A stretch of 64,000 nucleotides of DNA from Chachezhania sediminis (GCF_009765275.1 NZ_VOPH01000012.1:1-64000); one strand, 5' to 3'. Positions 24,775-34,546 are shown, numbered from the stretch's first letter. The notes: generated from the letters alone by a model not told the origin. Translations and numbers: made by a program.

Positions 24775-26544
24775 TCAGTGATTGTGGCGCGGTAAGGTCC
24801 GGCTGAGGCGATTGAAGCCGCCGGCGGATCGCAGGGTGGCGCCCTCGGACAGCTGGGATGCCTCCTGCCGGTAGATTTTCTGCCAGGGCGTCGCGGCGGC
24901 GGGCACGGCGGGCGGGGCCTGCCGTTTGCGTTCCGCGATCGTGTCCTCGGACACCAGCATGTCGCAGCGCCCGGTGGCGAGGTCGATCCGGATCATGTCG
25001 CCGCTGCGCAGCCAGGCCAGGCCGCCGCCTGCCGCGCTTTCCGGCGAGGCGTGAACGATGGACGGGCTGTCGGCAGTGCCCGACTGCCGCCCGTCGCCGA
25101 TTGTCGGCAGGCTGGTGATCCCGGCCCGGATCAGGCGGTCGGGCGGCTGCATGTTGACCACTTCGGCCGCGCCGGGCCAGCCCAGCGGACCGGAGCCGCG
25201 GATGACGAGGATCGACCGTTCGTCGATGTCGAGCGACGGGTCGTTGATCCGGGCGTGGTAATCTTCGGAGCCGTCGAAGACCACGGCACGGCCTTCGAAA
25301 CGGTTCTCGTGCCCCGGTTCCGACAGGAAGCGGCGACGGAAGTCTTCCGAGATCACGCAGGTCTTCATGATGGCGAAATCGAACAGGTTGCCGGTCAGGA
25401 CGCGGAAGCCCGCCCGCTCCATCAGGGGCTTTGCATAGGGGTGGATGACCTCGCGGTCCTTCGTTTCGCGGTTCTTCAGGTTCTCGGCCATGGTCCGGCC
25501 GGTCACGGTCAGGCAGCTCGTGTCGAGCTCCCCGGCCTGGGCCAGTTCCCACATGATGGCCGGCACGCCGCCCGCGCGGTGAAAGCGTTCCGACAGGAAG
25601 CGCCCGGCGGGCTGGACATCGGCCAGAAGCGGAATGTCGTAGCCGTGGATCTGCCAGTCTTCGCGGCTGAGGGCGACGCCCGCGGTTTCCGCGATGGCGG
25701 CAAGGTGGGGCTGCGCATTGGTCGACCCGCCGATGGCGGCGTTGACCCGGATCGCGTTCAGCAGCGCGTCGCGGGTCAGGATCTGCGAGGGGCGCAGGTC
25801 CTCTTCCACCAGTTCGACCGCGCGTTTGCCGGTGCGGTAGGCCATCTGTCCGCGTTCGCGATAGGCGGCAGGAATGGCGGCGCAGCCGGTCAGCGACAGG
25901 CCCATCGCCTCGGCCAGGGCGTTCATCGTCGATGCCGTGCCCATCGTGTTGCAGTGTCCGATCGATGGCGCGCTGTCGAGCGCGGCGGCCAGGAACTCGT
26001 CCCGGTCGATCTCCCCCGCGGCATAGCGGCGGCGGGACTGCCAGATGACGGTGCCCGATCCGGCAAGGCGCCCTTCGTGGACCGAATCCAGCATCGCGCC
26101 GCCGGACAGGACGATGGCCGGGATATCGACGGTGGCCGCGGCCATGATCGCGGCGGGCGTGGTCTTGTCGCAGCCCGTCGTCAGGACGACCCCGTCGATG
26201 GGATAGCCATAAAGAACCTCGACCAGCCCCAGATAGGCCAGGTTGCGATCCAGCGCGGCCGTCGGGCGGCGGCAGTTCTCGAAGATCGGGTGGGTCGGGA
26301 ATTCGATGGGGATGCCGCCCGCATCGCGGATCCCGTCGCGCACCCTCTTGGCCAGGTCGATATGATGCCGGTTGCAGGGGGACAGGTCGCTGCCCGACTG
26401 CGCGATGCCGATGATGGGGCGGCCTTCGGTCAGTTCCTCGGGGGTCGTGCCGTAGTTCATGAAGCGCTCGAGATAGAGCGCCGTCAGGTCGGCATGATCG
26501 GGATTGTCGAACCAGTCCTGGCTTCTGAGACGCCGCTTTGTCAT
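24775..26544 (-). CDS. xylD: D-xylonate dehydratase-like IlvD/EDD protein
   Basis: A 589-residue Fe-S dehydratase. It matches the pattern I know for Caulobacter XylD over the whole length: 'SQDWFDNPDHADLTALYLER' near the start, 'GIAQSGSDLSPCNRHH', 'FENCRRPTAALDRN', 'VVLTTGCDKTTPA', 'GHCNTMGTASTMN', and the same final 'LPRHNH'. Cys57, Cys125 and Cys198 are the expected cluster ligands. The reaction is dehydration of a pentonate such as D-xylonate to 2-keto-3-deoxypentonate in the cytoplasm. Its ATG overlaps the XylX-like stop (ATGA). It is the last gene of a long transport operon. No sugar dehydrogenase or lactonase lies nearby, so sugar acids themselves may be the imported substrate. L-arabinonate is an alternative. 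Confidence 0.85.
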   Translation of the reverse strand: MTKRRLRSQDWFDNPDHADLTALYLERFMNYGTTPEELTEGRPIIGIAQSGSDLSPCNRHHIDLAKRVRDGIRDAGGIPIEFPTHPIFENCRRPTAALDRNLAYLGLVEVLYGYPIDGVVLTTGCDKTTPAAIMAAATVDIPAIVLSGGAMLDSVHEGRLAGSGTVIWQSRRRYAAGEIDRDEFLAAALDSAPSIGHCNTMGTASTMNALAEAMGLSLTGCAAIPAAYRERGQMAYRTGKRAVELVEEDLRPSQILTRDALLNAIRVNAAIGGSTNAQPHLAAIAETAGVALSREDWQIHGYDIPLLADVQPAGRFLSERFHRAGGVPAIMWELAQAGELDTSCLTVTGRTMAENLKNRETKDREVIHPYAKPLMERAGFRVLTGNLFDFAIMKTCVISEDFRRRFLSEPGHENRFEGRAVVFDGSEDYHARINDPSLDIDERSILVIRGSGPLGWPGAAEVVNMQPPDRLIRAGITSLPTIGDGRQSGTADSPSIVHASPESAAGGGLAWLRSGDMIRIDLATGRCDMLVSEDTIAERKRQAPPAVPAAATPWQKIYRQEASQLSEGATLRSAGGFNRLSRTLPRHNH

Positions 26545-27716
26545 CCGAGCACTCCCCGCACTGCGAGATTGCCCATCAGTGCCCCGGTGCCGAAGGTCCA
26601 GGGCTCGACCTCGTCGCAGGGGCGGACCCGGTTCACGAGACGGCCGAGCTGGGGCGAGGAGACGGTGACCAGATCGCGGGTCCTGTGGGTAAAGCCCATG
26701 CCCGGGCCTTCGCGGTCCTTGGTGGGGGCGAACATCGTCCCGAGATAGAGCATCGCGCCATCCGGATACTGGTGCGTGGGATTCAGAAGCTGGGCCACAA
26801 GGTCGGACGGCTGGCGCGAGATCTGGGCCATGTCCGAACGGTCGGACAGCCGGAACCCGTCGTCGCCGGTGACGTCCAGGCTGACGCACAGGGTACTGAC
26901 GTCGTCCAACGTGAATCCGTCGTCGAACAGTCGGATGAACGGGCCGATCGCGGCCGCCGCGTTGTTGTCCTTGGCCTTGCCCAGAAGCAGGGCCGAGCGG
27001 CCTTCGAAATCGCGCAGGTTCACGTCGTTGCCGAGGGCCGCCCCCCTTATGGCGCCGGTCGAGGCGATGGCCAGCACGACCTCCGGTTCGGGGTTGTTCC
27101 AGCGCGATCCCGGGTGAATGCCGATATCGGCGCCGCAGCCCACGGCGGACATCGGCTGTGCCTTGGTGAAGATCTCGGCATCCGGGCCGATCCCGACTTC
27201 GAGATATTGCGACCAGAGACCGGCCTCCTGCAGGCGCGTCTTCACCTGCGCCGCCGTCTCGGAACCCGGGACGAGCCCGCGCAGATTGCCGCTGAGGATT
27301 TCGGCCAGATCCTTGCGGATCGCCTCGGCCAGGGCCGGATCGCCCTTGGCGCGTTCCTCGATCACGCGTTCGATCATGGAGCCGGCGAAGGTGACGCCGG
27401 CGGCCTTGATCGCCTGCAGGTCGCAAGGGGCAAGCAGGCGCCCGGCCGTGCCCGTGCCGTTGCCCCGGTCGAGAAAGGCATCGAGCGGACCGAGCGACGG
27501 TCCCCCCGCGCGCACCGCCCCGGCGGGGTCGTCGAGGTTCAGCAGGGCCGACAGGGTCGGCGCCACACCGGTCAGGTTCAGCACGTCGCCGTCCCGGATT
27601 GCCACGGGGCAGGGACCGTTTTCGGCCCCGGACCAGACCCGTCCGACAAGGAGCGCTCCGGGCGTTTCCGGCAGGATGTCCTTTGCGCTCAGTTTCAACG
27701 GTTCATGATTGGTCAT
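26541..27716 (-). CDS. xylX: 2-keto-3-deoxy-pentonate dehydratase-like FAH protein
   Basis: A 391-residue fumarylacetoacetase-fold protein of the length of Caulobacter XylX. It contains 'AAGVTFAGSMIERVIEERAKGD', 'GIGPDAEIFTKAQPMSAVG', 'WNNPEPEVVLAI', 'GNDVNLRDFEGRSALLLGKAKDNNA' and 'YLGTMFAPTKDR', with acidic metal-ligand positions in the 'PEPEV' region. The expected reaction is dehydration of 2-keto-3-deoxypentonate to alpha-ketoglutarate semialdehyde, the step after XylD in the Weimberg pathway. It overlaps both neighbours by ATGA. A candidate for the final semialdehyde oxidation is the aldehyde dehydrogenase at 43308-44771, but that link is inferred. Confidence 0.82.
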   Translation of the reverse strand: MTNHEPLKLSAKDILPETPGALLVGRVWSGAENGPCPVAIRDGDVLNLTGVAPTLSALLNLDDPAGAVRAGGPSLGPLDAFLDRGNGTGTAGRLLAPCDLQAIKAAGVTFAGSMIERVIEERAKGDPALAEAIRKDLAEILSGNLRGLVPGSETAAQVKTRLQEAGLWSQYLEVGIGPDAEIFTKAQPMSAVGCGADIGIHPGSRWNNPEPEVVLAIASTGAIRGAALGNDVNLRDFEGRSALLLGKAKDNNAAAAIGPFIRLFDDGFTLDDVSTLCVSLDVTGDDGFRLSDRSDMAQISRQPSDLVAQLLNPTHQYPDGAMLYLGTMFAPTKDREGPGMGFTHRTRDLVTVSSPQLGRLVNRVRPCDEVEPWTFGTGALMGNLAVRGVLG

Positions 27717-28669
27717 TCCGAAACCCTCGTTCCGCGGCCATAGATCAGCAACATGCCGATGATGACCGCGCCATAGATGATCTGCCGAAATGCCTCGGGC
27801 ATCTGCATGATCGACAGGATCGAGTTCAAGAGGACGATCAGCACGACGCCCAGGAACGTGCCCGCATAGCGTCCGCGTCCGCCCAGGATATGCGTGCCGC
27901 CCAGCACCACCGCCGCGATGGCGGGCAGAAGGTAGCTGTTGCCCATGCCCTGGTAGGCCTTGGCCGAGTAGCCGGCCAGCAATACGCCTGCCAGCGCGGC
28001 ACAGAGCGCCGATCCAAGGAAGGCGCCGGTGACAACCGCCCGGGTGCGGATGCCCGACAGCCAGGCCGCGCGTTCCTTCGTGCCTGTGGCATAGAGCGCG
28101 CGCCCGAAGGTGGTGCGGGTCAGCAGGAACGTCACCACGAGCGACACCGCGATCCAGACGAATAGCGCCACGGGCACGCCCAGAAGCTTCGCCTTGGCCA
28201 GGTACAGCATGGCTGGTGTGGCCGTGTCCTGCGGCGCGAAACCGCCGGTCCGGGCCACCATCAGGCCACGCAGCACGGTATCGAGGCCCAGCGTGAAGAT
28301 CATCGACGGCACCCTGAGGACCGACACGCCGAACCCGTTGACCAGCCCGACGCAGAGGCCCACCGAAAGTCCCGCCGGGATCGCCCACGGGCCGCCGACC
28401 GATGTGGCCACCATCGCAGCCGAGGTCAGCGTCCACGGGATCGACAGGTCGATATGACCGGTCAGGATCACCAGCATCATCCCGGCCGCGCAGATCCCCA
28501 GAAAGGACCCGATCTGCAATTGCTGCATCAGGTAGGACGGCTGCAGCAGCGGCATCGTTCCCGTGGTCGACAAGGTATAGCCGGTGCCGATCACAAGGAT
28601 CACCAGCGTGAAGCCGAACGCGATCAGAAGCGGGCGGTCGTCGGGGCGGATCTGCGGCATTGTCGTCAT
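27713..28669 (-). CDS. Sugar ABC transporter permease (RbsC-like) 1
   Basis: A 318-residue inner-membrane permease of the ribose/xylose family with about 8-10 hydrophobic segments. Family features include 'GMMLVILTGHIDLSIPWTLTSAAMVA', 'VNGFGVSVLRVPSMIFTLGLDTVLRG' and 'AVVLGGTHILGGRGRYAGTFLG'. It pairs with the next permease (28666-29697) as a heterodimer and with the ATPase at 29694-31211. The ATG at 28669 overlaps the preceding stop (ATGA), which shows tight coupling in the operon that leads into xylX and xylD. Confidence 0.85.
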   Translation of the reverse strand: MTTMPQIRPDDRPLLIAFGFTLVILVIGTGYTLSTTGTMPLLQPSYLMQQLQIGSFLGICAAGMMLVILTGHIDLSIPWTLTSAAMVATSVGGPWAIPAGLSVGLCVGLVNGFGVSVLRVPSMIFTLGLDTVLRGLMVARTGGFAPQDTATPAMLYLAKAKLLGVPVALFVWIAVSLVVTFLLTRTTFGRALYATGTKERAAWLSGIRTRAVVTGAFLGSALCAALAGVLLAGYSAKAYQGMGNSYLLPAIAAVVLGGTHILGGRGRYAGTFLGVVLIVLLNSILSIMQMPEAFRQIIYGAVIIGMLLIYGRGTRVSE

Positions 28670-29697
28670 CGGAACAGCTCCAGTTGGTTCTTCACCCCGA
28701 AGGTGCGGAAGGCCACCGCGCTGACCGCGGTCAGAAGGACGATCCCTTCGATCAGCGGCTGCAGCAGGGGGTCTATGTCGAGGATGCGGAAGTAGAACGA
28801 AACCGCCCGCAGGATCATCGCGCCCAGGATCGAGGCGATGACGCCGCCGGTCCCGCCCAAAAGCGCCGTTCCGCCCAGCACCACGGCGGCGATGGAATTT
28901 AGCGTATAGGCCCCCGCCTGTACGACATCGGCATTCCCGGTCGAGGTCTGGATCGCCAGGTACAGCCCGCCGCAGGCGGCAAAGAACCCCGCCAGCGTGA
29001 AGGCCGCGATCCGCGCCCGGTCGATGGGCAGGCCCGAGGCATAGGCCGCCCCTTCGGCCGAGCCGATGGCATAGATGGTGCGCCCCGTCACCGTCCGCTT
29101 GAACGGCAGCCAGACAAGGCAGGCGGTGCCGAACAGCAGGATCAGCGGCACGGGGATGTTCACGAAGGGCTGCAGCCACGCGGCATCGCCGCCCCTGGCG
29201 AACCCGTAGGTCTCGGCGAAATCGTAGACCGAATTGGTCAGCGCCCAGTTCAGGTCGCCGTCGACATTGCCGCCGGGATTGGGCCGGATCAGCAGGGCAA
29301 GGCCGATGGCGATGGCGCCGGTGGCAAGGGTCGCGATGATCGGCTGCAGCCGGCCATAGACCACGATCAGCCCGTTCATCAGCCCGAAGCCCGCGCCGAC
29401 CGCAAGGGTTGCGATCATGCCAAGCGCGATCTGCGCGGGCGTTCCGTCCAAAAGCCACGAAGCGACGCAGGCCGCCAGCGTCATGACCGCGCCCACCGAA
29501 AGGTCGAGCCCGCCCAGAAGGACCGGCACCGTCTGGGCCATGGCGACGAAGCCGATGGCCACCAGCTCGTTCGCGTTCTGGACCAGCACCGCGGTGGAAA
29601 AGCCGCGCGGATGCATCAGGTGGTACGAGAAATAGAGCGCGGCAAAGAGCACCAGCGCAGCGGCAAAGCCGCGGTTCTGGGCGATCCAGCGGGTCAT
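28666..29697 (-). CDS. Sugar ABC transporter permease (RbsC-like) 2
   Basis: A 343-residue permease of the same family: 'AMAQTVPVLLGGLDLSVGAVMTLAACVASW', 'MNGLIVVYGRLQPIIATLATGAIAIG', and 'AAVVLGGTALLGGTGGVIASILGAMIL'. It differs from the first permease enough to be a distinct subunit rather than a recent duplicate. Both ends overlap neighbours by ATGA. The substrate is probably a pentose or sugar acid because the operon ends in xylX and xylD. Confidence 0.85.
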   Translation of the reverse strand: MTRWIAQNRGFAAALVLFAALYFSYHLMHPRGFSTAVLVQNANELVAIGFVAMAQTVPVLLGGLDLSVGAVMTLAACVASWLLDGTPAQIALGMIATLAVGAGFGLMNGLIVVYGRLQPIIATLATGAIAIGLALLIRPNPGGNVDGDLNWALTNSVYDFAETYGFARGGDAAWLQPFVNIPVPLILLFGTACLVWLPFKRTVTGRTIYAIGSAEGAAYASGLPIDRARIAAFTLAGFFAACGGLYLAIQTSTGNADVVQAGAYTLNSIAAVVLGGTALLGGTGGVIASILGAMILRAVSFYFRILDIDPLLQPLIEGIVLLTAVSAVAFRTFGVKNQLELFR

Positions 29698-31211
29698 GCC
29701 ACCTCTCCTTTCAGGTTGAGCGAGGCGGCGACGATGGCTTCCTCGGTGATGGCCTCGCCGGTCAGTTCGCTGACGACGCGGCCGTCGTAGAGCACGATCA
29801 CCCGGTCCGCGCAGCCGATCAGCTCGGCATAGTCCGACGAATAGAAGAGGATCGATTTCCCCTCGTCCGCGAGGGTGCGCATCATGCGGAAGATTTCCTG
29901 CTTGGTGCCCACGTCGATCCCGCGGGTGGGGTCGTTCATCAGGATCACGTCAGGGGCGATCATCAGCCACTTTGCCAGAACGACCTTCTGCTGGTTGCCG
30001 CCCGACAGCGTCCTGACCGCATGCGCGGGGCTTCCCGCCTTGATCTGCAGCCGCGCGATCCCGTCCCTGACGGCCGCATCGAGCCGGCCCGGGTCGATCA
30101 CCCCCCCGCTGGCCACCTTGTCGAGCGCGGCGGCTACGATGTTGTCGGCAATCGACAGCGACAGCATCAGCCCTTCGGTCTTGCGGTCGTCCGGGATCAG
30201 CGCGATCCGGTTCTTCCCGGTCTTGGCCCTGTGGGGCGAGGTGGCAAGCCCGTCGCCATCGCCCACCGTGACCGTGCCCTTCGTCCCCTTCAGCACGCCG
30301 AAAAGGGCAAGCAGCAGTTCCTTCTGGCCCTGTCCGTCCAGCCCGCCGATGCCCAGGATCTCTCCCTTTCCCAGGGTCAGGGAGACGCCTTTCAGCCGGT
30401 CCTCCCAGCGCAGGTCGTCCAGCCGCACCGCGGGCGCGCGCTCGGCGCGGATCGGGGGCTTGGGCGGGAACTTGGCGGTGACGTCCCGTCCGATCATCAG
30501 CCGGACGATTTCGGCATCGCTCCGTTCGCCCTTGGCGAAGGTTTCGACATGCTGGCCGTTGCGAAAGACTGACAACCGGTCGCACAGCGCCTCGACCTCG
30601 TGCATCCGGTGGCTGATGAACAGGCTGCACACACCGTCCGCCCGCAACTCGTCGAGCAGGCCATAGATGGTTTCCACGTCCCGCTGGGTCAGGGCCGAGG
30701 TCGCTTCGTCCAGGATCAGCACCTTCGGGTCGCGCCCCAGCGCCTTGGCGACCTCGACCATCTGGCGGCGCGACAGCGACAGGTCGCGGACCATGGCGCG
30801 CGGGTCGACATCCTCGCACCGCACCCGGGCCAGCAGTTCCTCGGTCCGGGCGATCTGGGCGCGGCGGTCGATCAGGCCGAACCGCCGCGGCGGCCGCAGA
30901 ATCGACACATTGTCGGCAACGCTCAGGTCGGGGATCAGCGACAGTTCCTGGAACATGCAGACGATCCCGGCATCGGCGGCGTCTGCCGGGCCGGAAAAGC
31001 CGACCTTGCTGCCGTTCACCGCAATGGTGCCGGTATCGGGCTTCAGAACGCCCGAGATGATCTTGATCAGCGTCGATTTCCCGGCGCCGTTTTCCCCCAG
31101 GATGGCGTGGGTCGATCCGGCGTGGCAGGCAAAGTCCACGCCGGCCAGGGCCTTCACCCCGGCAAAGCTGATCGCCACGTCAGACAGTTCGACGATGGGC
31201 ACGTTCTGCAT
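29694..31211 (-). CDS. Sugar ABC transporter ATPase (RbsA/XylG-like)
   Basis: A 505-residue double-ATPase subunit. The first domain has Walker A 'GENGAGKST' (39-47) and 'LSLSRRQMVEVAKALGRDPKVLILDEATSAL'; the second has the degenerate loop 'GLDGQGQKE' and an intact 'LSGGNQQKVVLAKWLM' with 'MNDPTRGIDVGTK', as in ribose and xylose importers. The ATG at 31211 is preferred to a GTG nine bases upstream. Its stop overlaps the permease start. It energises the two permeases downstream. Confidence 0.87.
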   Translation of the reverse strand: MQNVPIVELSDVAISFAGVKALAGVDFACHAGSTHAILGENGAGKSTLIKIISGVLKPDTGTIAVNGSKVGFSGPADAADAGIVCMFQELSLIPDLSVADNVSILRPPRRFGLIDRRAQIARTEELLARVRCEDVDPRAMVRDLSLSRRQMVEVAKALGRDPKVLILDEATSALTQRDVETIYGLLDELRADGVCSLFISHRMHEVEALCDRLSVFRNGQHVETFAKGERSDAEIVRLMIGRDVTAKFPPKPPIRAERAPAVRLDDLRWEDRLKGVSLTLGKGEILGIGGLDGQGQKELLLALFGVLKGTKGTVTVGDGDGLATSPHRAKTGKNRIALIPDDRKTEGLMLSLSIADNIVAAALDKVASGGVIDPGRLDAAVRDGIARLQIKAGSPAHAVRTLSGGNQQKVVLAKWLMIAPDVILMNDPTRGIDVGTKQEIFRMMRTLADEGKSILFYSSDYAELIGCADRVIVLYDGRVVSELTGEAITEEAIVAASLNLKGEVA

Positions 31212-31274
31212 GGTTTCCACCCCGGTCGTAGGATCCGTGGGACCGGGGCAGGCCCGGTCCCACGAGGTGCGTTG

Positions 31275-32408
31275 TCAGGAATCGTCGCCGGTTTCGGCCA
31301 TGATGGCCGGACCCGAGATGTTCACGCCGCAGGGCGGGAACTCGTTCACGGTGAAGAAGTTGTCCGGCAGTTCGGACCAGAAGTTCTGGCCGTCCGCGAG
31401 ATCCTTGTAGGTGGCGACCGGCAGCGGGACCGAGATCAGCTGCGGCATCGGGTTGCCTTCCAGCGCCGAAATCGCCGCCTTCATGGCCACCGCGACAAGA
31501 CCGGGCGACTGGCCGATCGAGATGCCTTTCAGCCCCTCGTCCGAATATTCTGCAATGGCCTTGCGGAACCCGTTTTCGGATTCGCCCGCAACCGGCACCC
31601 AGGGGTGGCCGGCATCCTTCAGGGCCTGAACGATCCCGTTCGAGCCGCCCTGACCGATTACGGCATCGAACTGTCCGTGGACGGCGATGGCGTCGGCCAC
31701 CACCTTCTGGGTGGTTCCGTCGTCCCAGTTGCCCACAACCGAGATGACCTCCCAGTTGCCGTCATCCGCCGCGATGGCATCGTTGATGGCCTGCGACCGG
31801 TCCCGGTCGACGGAATTCCCGGCCAGCCCGCGCACTTCCAGAAGCTTGCCGCCATCGACCCCCATGGCGTCGAGTTCGCCCAGGATGAATTCGCCCCACT
31901 TCTTGCCCATGGCAAGCTGGTCCTCGTTCACCTGCATCACCGCATCGGTGTCGAGCACGTTGTCGAAGGGCACCAGCACGACGTCGTTCTTGTCGGCCAG
32001 CCGGATCACACGGTCGAAGCCGGTCGGCGCCACGGCAATCGTGATGATCGCGTCGTAGCCCTGGTTGATGAAGTCCTCGATGGCGCCAAGCTGGGCCGGC
32101 GCATCGGTGCCGGTGGACACCACCTTGAACTCGGAAATCTTGTCCTTGACGCTTGGATCCTCGGCATAGGCCTTGGCGGTCTTGACCATCTGGATCCGCC
32201 AGGTGTTGCCGACGAAGCCGTTGACCACGGCGATCTGGTAGGGGCCTTCCTTGGCAGGCCACTGGAGGTATTTCGTGTCCTCGGTCCAGGGCGCGAAACA
32301 TTCGGGCTGGGCACCGGGCCCGGACACGACCGCGGGTCCGGCAAGGGCCGCGCCCGCGCTCAGGATCGTGGCCATCGATAGCGTGGCAAGTATCGTCCGT
32401 GGTTTCAT
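31275..32408 (-). CDS. Sugar-type ABC periplasmic binding protein
   Basis: A 377-residue periplasmic binding protein with a signal peptide at 1-23 (cleavage after 'SAGAALA'). The mature part follows the type I sugar-binding fold: 'YQIAVVNGFVGNTWRIQMVKTAKAYAED', 'AIEDFINQGYDAIITIAVAPTGFD', 'VRGLAGNSVDRDRSQAINDAI' and 'DAVIGQGGSNGIVQALKDAG'. A GGAGGAG site precedes the ATG. It is 72 bp after the GntR gene and 63 bp before the ATPase on the same strand, so a weak internal promoter is possible. Confidence 0.86.
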   Translation of the reverse strand: MKPRTILATLSMATILSAGAALAGPAVVSGPGAQPECFAPWTEDTKYLQWPAKEGPYQIAVVNGFVGNTWRIQMVKTAKAYAEDPSVKDKISEFKVVSTGTDAPAQLGAIEDFINQGYDAIITIAVAPTGFDRVIRLADKNDVVLVPFDNVLDTDAVMQVNEDQLAMGKKWGEFILGELDAMGVDGGKLLEVRGLAGNSVDRDRSQAINDAIAADDGNWEVISVVGNWDDGTTQKVVADAIAVHGQFDAVIGQGGSNGIVQALKDAGHPWVPVAGESENGFRKAIAEYSDEGLKGISIGQSPGLVAVAMKAAISALEGNPMPQLISVPLPVATYKDLADGQNFWSELPDNFFTVNEFPPCGVNISGPAIMAETGDDS

Positions 32409-32479
32409 GTTCTCCTCCCAGAGACAGAATGATGTGCTGCTTCCGGCCGGGTGGTCCCGGCTTCAGATCGTTGTGCTCG

Positions 32480-33226
32480 TCAGGACCTGCCGTCGTGGGC
32501 TTCGGGGGGCTCGGCAAAGGTTGCCAGGCCCCGGCGAAGGTGGCTGCGCATGAGGTACTGGTAGGCAAGGTGGTCGGCCTCCTCGACCGCCCGCAGAACG
32601 CCTTCGTGTTCAAGGTAGGTTTCGCCCTCGATGATCCTGCGGGTCTTGCCGCGCTGCATGATCCGCAGGATCACCGGTTTCATGATGCCGTAGACATCGA
32701 GGATCGACCGGTTGCCGGTCAGCGAGATCAGCTTGACGTGAAACTGGAAATCGAACTCCGACGCTTCGACGACGCTTTCCGCCTGGACCATCCGCCGGTT
32801 GAGATCGCGCAGCTCGGCCAGGTCCTCCGGCGTGACCGCGTCGAAAATCGCCAGCGCGGTGCCGGTCTCGATCAGTTCGCGGAACCCCTGGATGTCGTCG
32901 AAGGTCCGACGCGAAATTTCGGCCACGTTGAAGGAAAAGATGTCCAGGGCGCGGTTCATCCGCTGGTCGACGATGGTCGCGCCGACCTTGGGACGCACGT
33001 CGACGATGCCGTAGGCCTTCAGCATCCGCATCGCCTCGCGCACGGTGTTGCGGCTGATCGCGAAGCGTTCGCAAAGTTCGCGCTCTGTCGGGAGCTTGTC
33101 GCCGACGGTCAGTCCGTCTGCGTCGATCAGGTCCCGGATCTGGGCCACGACCTGGTCGACGGCAGACCCTTCGGCGGGTTCGTCGCACGTGTCGTCCAAC
33201 TCTGTCGCTGGGTGTCTATTGGTCAC
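32480..33226 (-). CDS. GntR/FCD (FadR-type) transcriptional regulator
   Basis: A 248-residue regulator with a FadR-type N-terminal domain ('VGDKLPTERELCERFAISRNTVREAMRMLKAYGIVDVRPKVGATI') and an FCD domain. It starts with GTG at 33226, with GAGG five bases upstream, 7 bp after the TRAP large-permease stop. It therefore sits in the middle of one operon, between the TRAP and ABC transporters. Two exact matches to the FadR-type operator TNGTNNNACNA lie in the leader of that operon (36366-36376, 36451-36461) and are its probable targets. The effector is likely a sugar acid or keto-deoxy acid. Confidence 0.88.
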   Translation of the reverse strand: MTNRHPATELDDTCDEPAEGSAVDQVVAQIRDLIDADGLTVGDKLPTERELCERFAISRNTVREAMRMLKAYGIVDVRPKVGATIVDQRMNRALDIFSFNVAEISRRTFDDIQGFRELIETGTALAIFDAVTPEDLAELRDLNRRMVQAESVVEASEFDFQFHVKLISLTGNRSILDVYGIMKPVILRIMQRGKTRRIIEGETYLEHEGVLRAVEEADHLAYQYLMRSHLRRGLATFAEPPEAHDGRS

Positions 33227-33233
33227 GGTGTCC

Positions 33234-34544
33234 TCATATCGGCCAGGTCGCGATCGGCGGGAAGAACAGGATCGTCGCGAGTACCACCAGTTGCAGCGCG
33301 ATGAAGGGCAGCAGGGCGGTGTAGATGTGCTTCAGCGTGATCTCCTTGGGGGCCACGCTTTTCAGGTAGAAGGCGGCCGGGCCGAAGGGCGGCGTCAGGT
33401 AGGAAACCTGCATGTTCACCGCGAAGAGAATGCCGAACCAGATCGGGTCGAAGCCCAGCTGCACCACGATGGGCACGAAGATCGGCAGGGTCAGCAGCGC
33501 GATGCCGATCCAGTCGAGGAACATCCCCAGCACCAGCAGGATCAGCATCATCACCATGACGATCACCACCGGCGCCGCATCGATCCCCAGGATCGTCTGG
33601 GCCACGAACCGGTTGCCGCCCATCAGGTTGTAGACCCCGACAAGAACCGCCGCGGCGATGCCGATCCAGATGATCATGCCGCAGGTTTCCAGCGTGTGGA
33701 CCAGGCTGTCCTGGACCATCTTCACCGTCAGTTCTTTCCGCACCAGTGCGATGACCAGGACCGCGGTGACGCCCATGGCCGCCGCTTCGGTGATCGAGGC
33801 GATGCCGCCGTAGATCGAGCCGAGCACCACCAGGACGATGAACAACGGGGCCGCAAGCGCACGCAGGGCCGAAAACATGGATTCCTGGGCCACTTCCTCG
33901 CGCGACATCGGCGGGCCGAGATTCGGATTTCGCCAGCAGAGGAAGAGGACATAGGCAACGTAGAAGCCCAAAAGCAGGAGTGCGGGGGTGATCGCCGCGA
34001 TGAACAGGTCCGCAATCGAGGTATTGGCGACCAGCCCGTAGATGATGAGCACGATCGACGGCGGCATCATCGTGCCCAGCGACCCGCCGGCGCAGACGAC
34101 CCCGATGGACAGGTTCCGGTCATAGCCGAGCCGCAGCATCTGCGGCAGCGCGAGGATGCCGAGAAGGACGATCTCGCCCCCGATGACGCCCGACATGGCG
34201 GCCATCAGGATCGCCACGATCAGGGTCTGGACCGCGACGCCCCCGGGCAGCCTGCCGGCAAGGATGCGCATGCCGTTGAACAGCGACCGTGCGATGCCCG
34301 ACCGGTCGAGCAGGGCCGCCATGAGGATGAACATCGGAATGGCGACCAGCGAATATTCGGTAATGAAGCCGAAGATCCGCGAGGTGACGAGCGGCAGGGC
34401 CATCGGCCCGAACCACCCGAAGGTGAAGATCAGCGCCACCAGGCCCGTGACCCAGGCCAGGGGCTGGCCGGTCAGGAGCAGAAGGAAGATCGAGGCGACG
34501 AGAATGTAGGACCCGGCTTCGATCCCGAGAGCGTTGAGACCCAT
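33234..34544 (-). CDS. dctM: TRAP transporter large permease DctM
   Basis: A 436-residue inner-membrane protein with about 12 hydrophobic helices. 'LLLLTGQPLAWVTGLVALIF' near the start, 'GVIGGEIVLLGILALPQMLRLGYDR', 'GSLGTMMPPSIVLIIYGLVANTSIADLFIAAITP' and 'QVSYLTPPFGPAAFYLKSVAP' are typical DctM segments. I chose the ATG at 34544, which has GGAGG nine bases upstream; a GTG at 34550 overlaps the DctQ stop. It works with DctQ and DctP as a sodium- or proton-driven importer of a carboxylate. Confidence 0.88.
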   Translation of the reverse strand: MGLNALGIEAGSYILVASIFLLLLTGQPLAWVTGLVALIFTFGWFGPMALPLVTSRIFGFITEYSLVAIPMFILMAALLDRSGIARSLFNGMRILAGRLPGGVAVQTLIVAILMAAMSGVIGGEIVLLGILALPQMLRLGYDRNLSIGVVCAGGSLGTMMPPSIVLIIYGLVANTSIADLFIAAITPALLLLGFYVAYVLFLCWRNPNLGPPMSREEVAQESMFSALRALAAPLFIVLVVLGSIYGGIASITEAAAMGVTAVLVIALVRKELTVKMVQDSLVHTLETCGMIIWIGIAAAVLVGVYNLMGGNRFVAQTILGIDAAPVVIVMVMMLILLVLGMFLDWIGIALLTLPIFVPIVVQLGFDPIWFGILFAVNMQVSYLTPPFGPAAFYLKSVAPKEITLKHIYTALLPFIALQLVVLATILFFPPIATWPI

Positions 34545-34546
34545 GG

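Noticed and set aside
24775-27426. Apparent 883-residue dehydratase
   Set aside because: The frame is open upstream of the true ATG at 26544, but that part overlaps the xylX gene in another phase. The XylD-like homology begins exactly at 26544.
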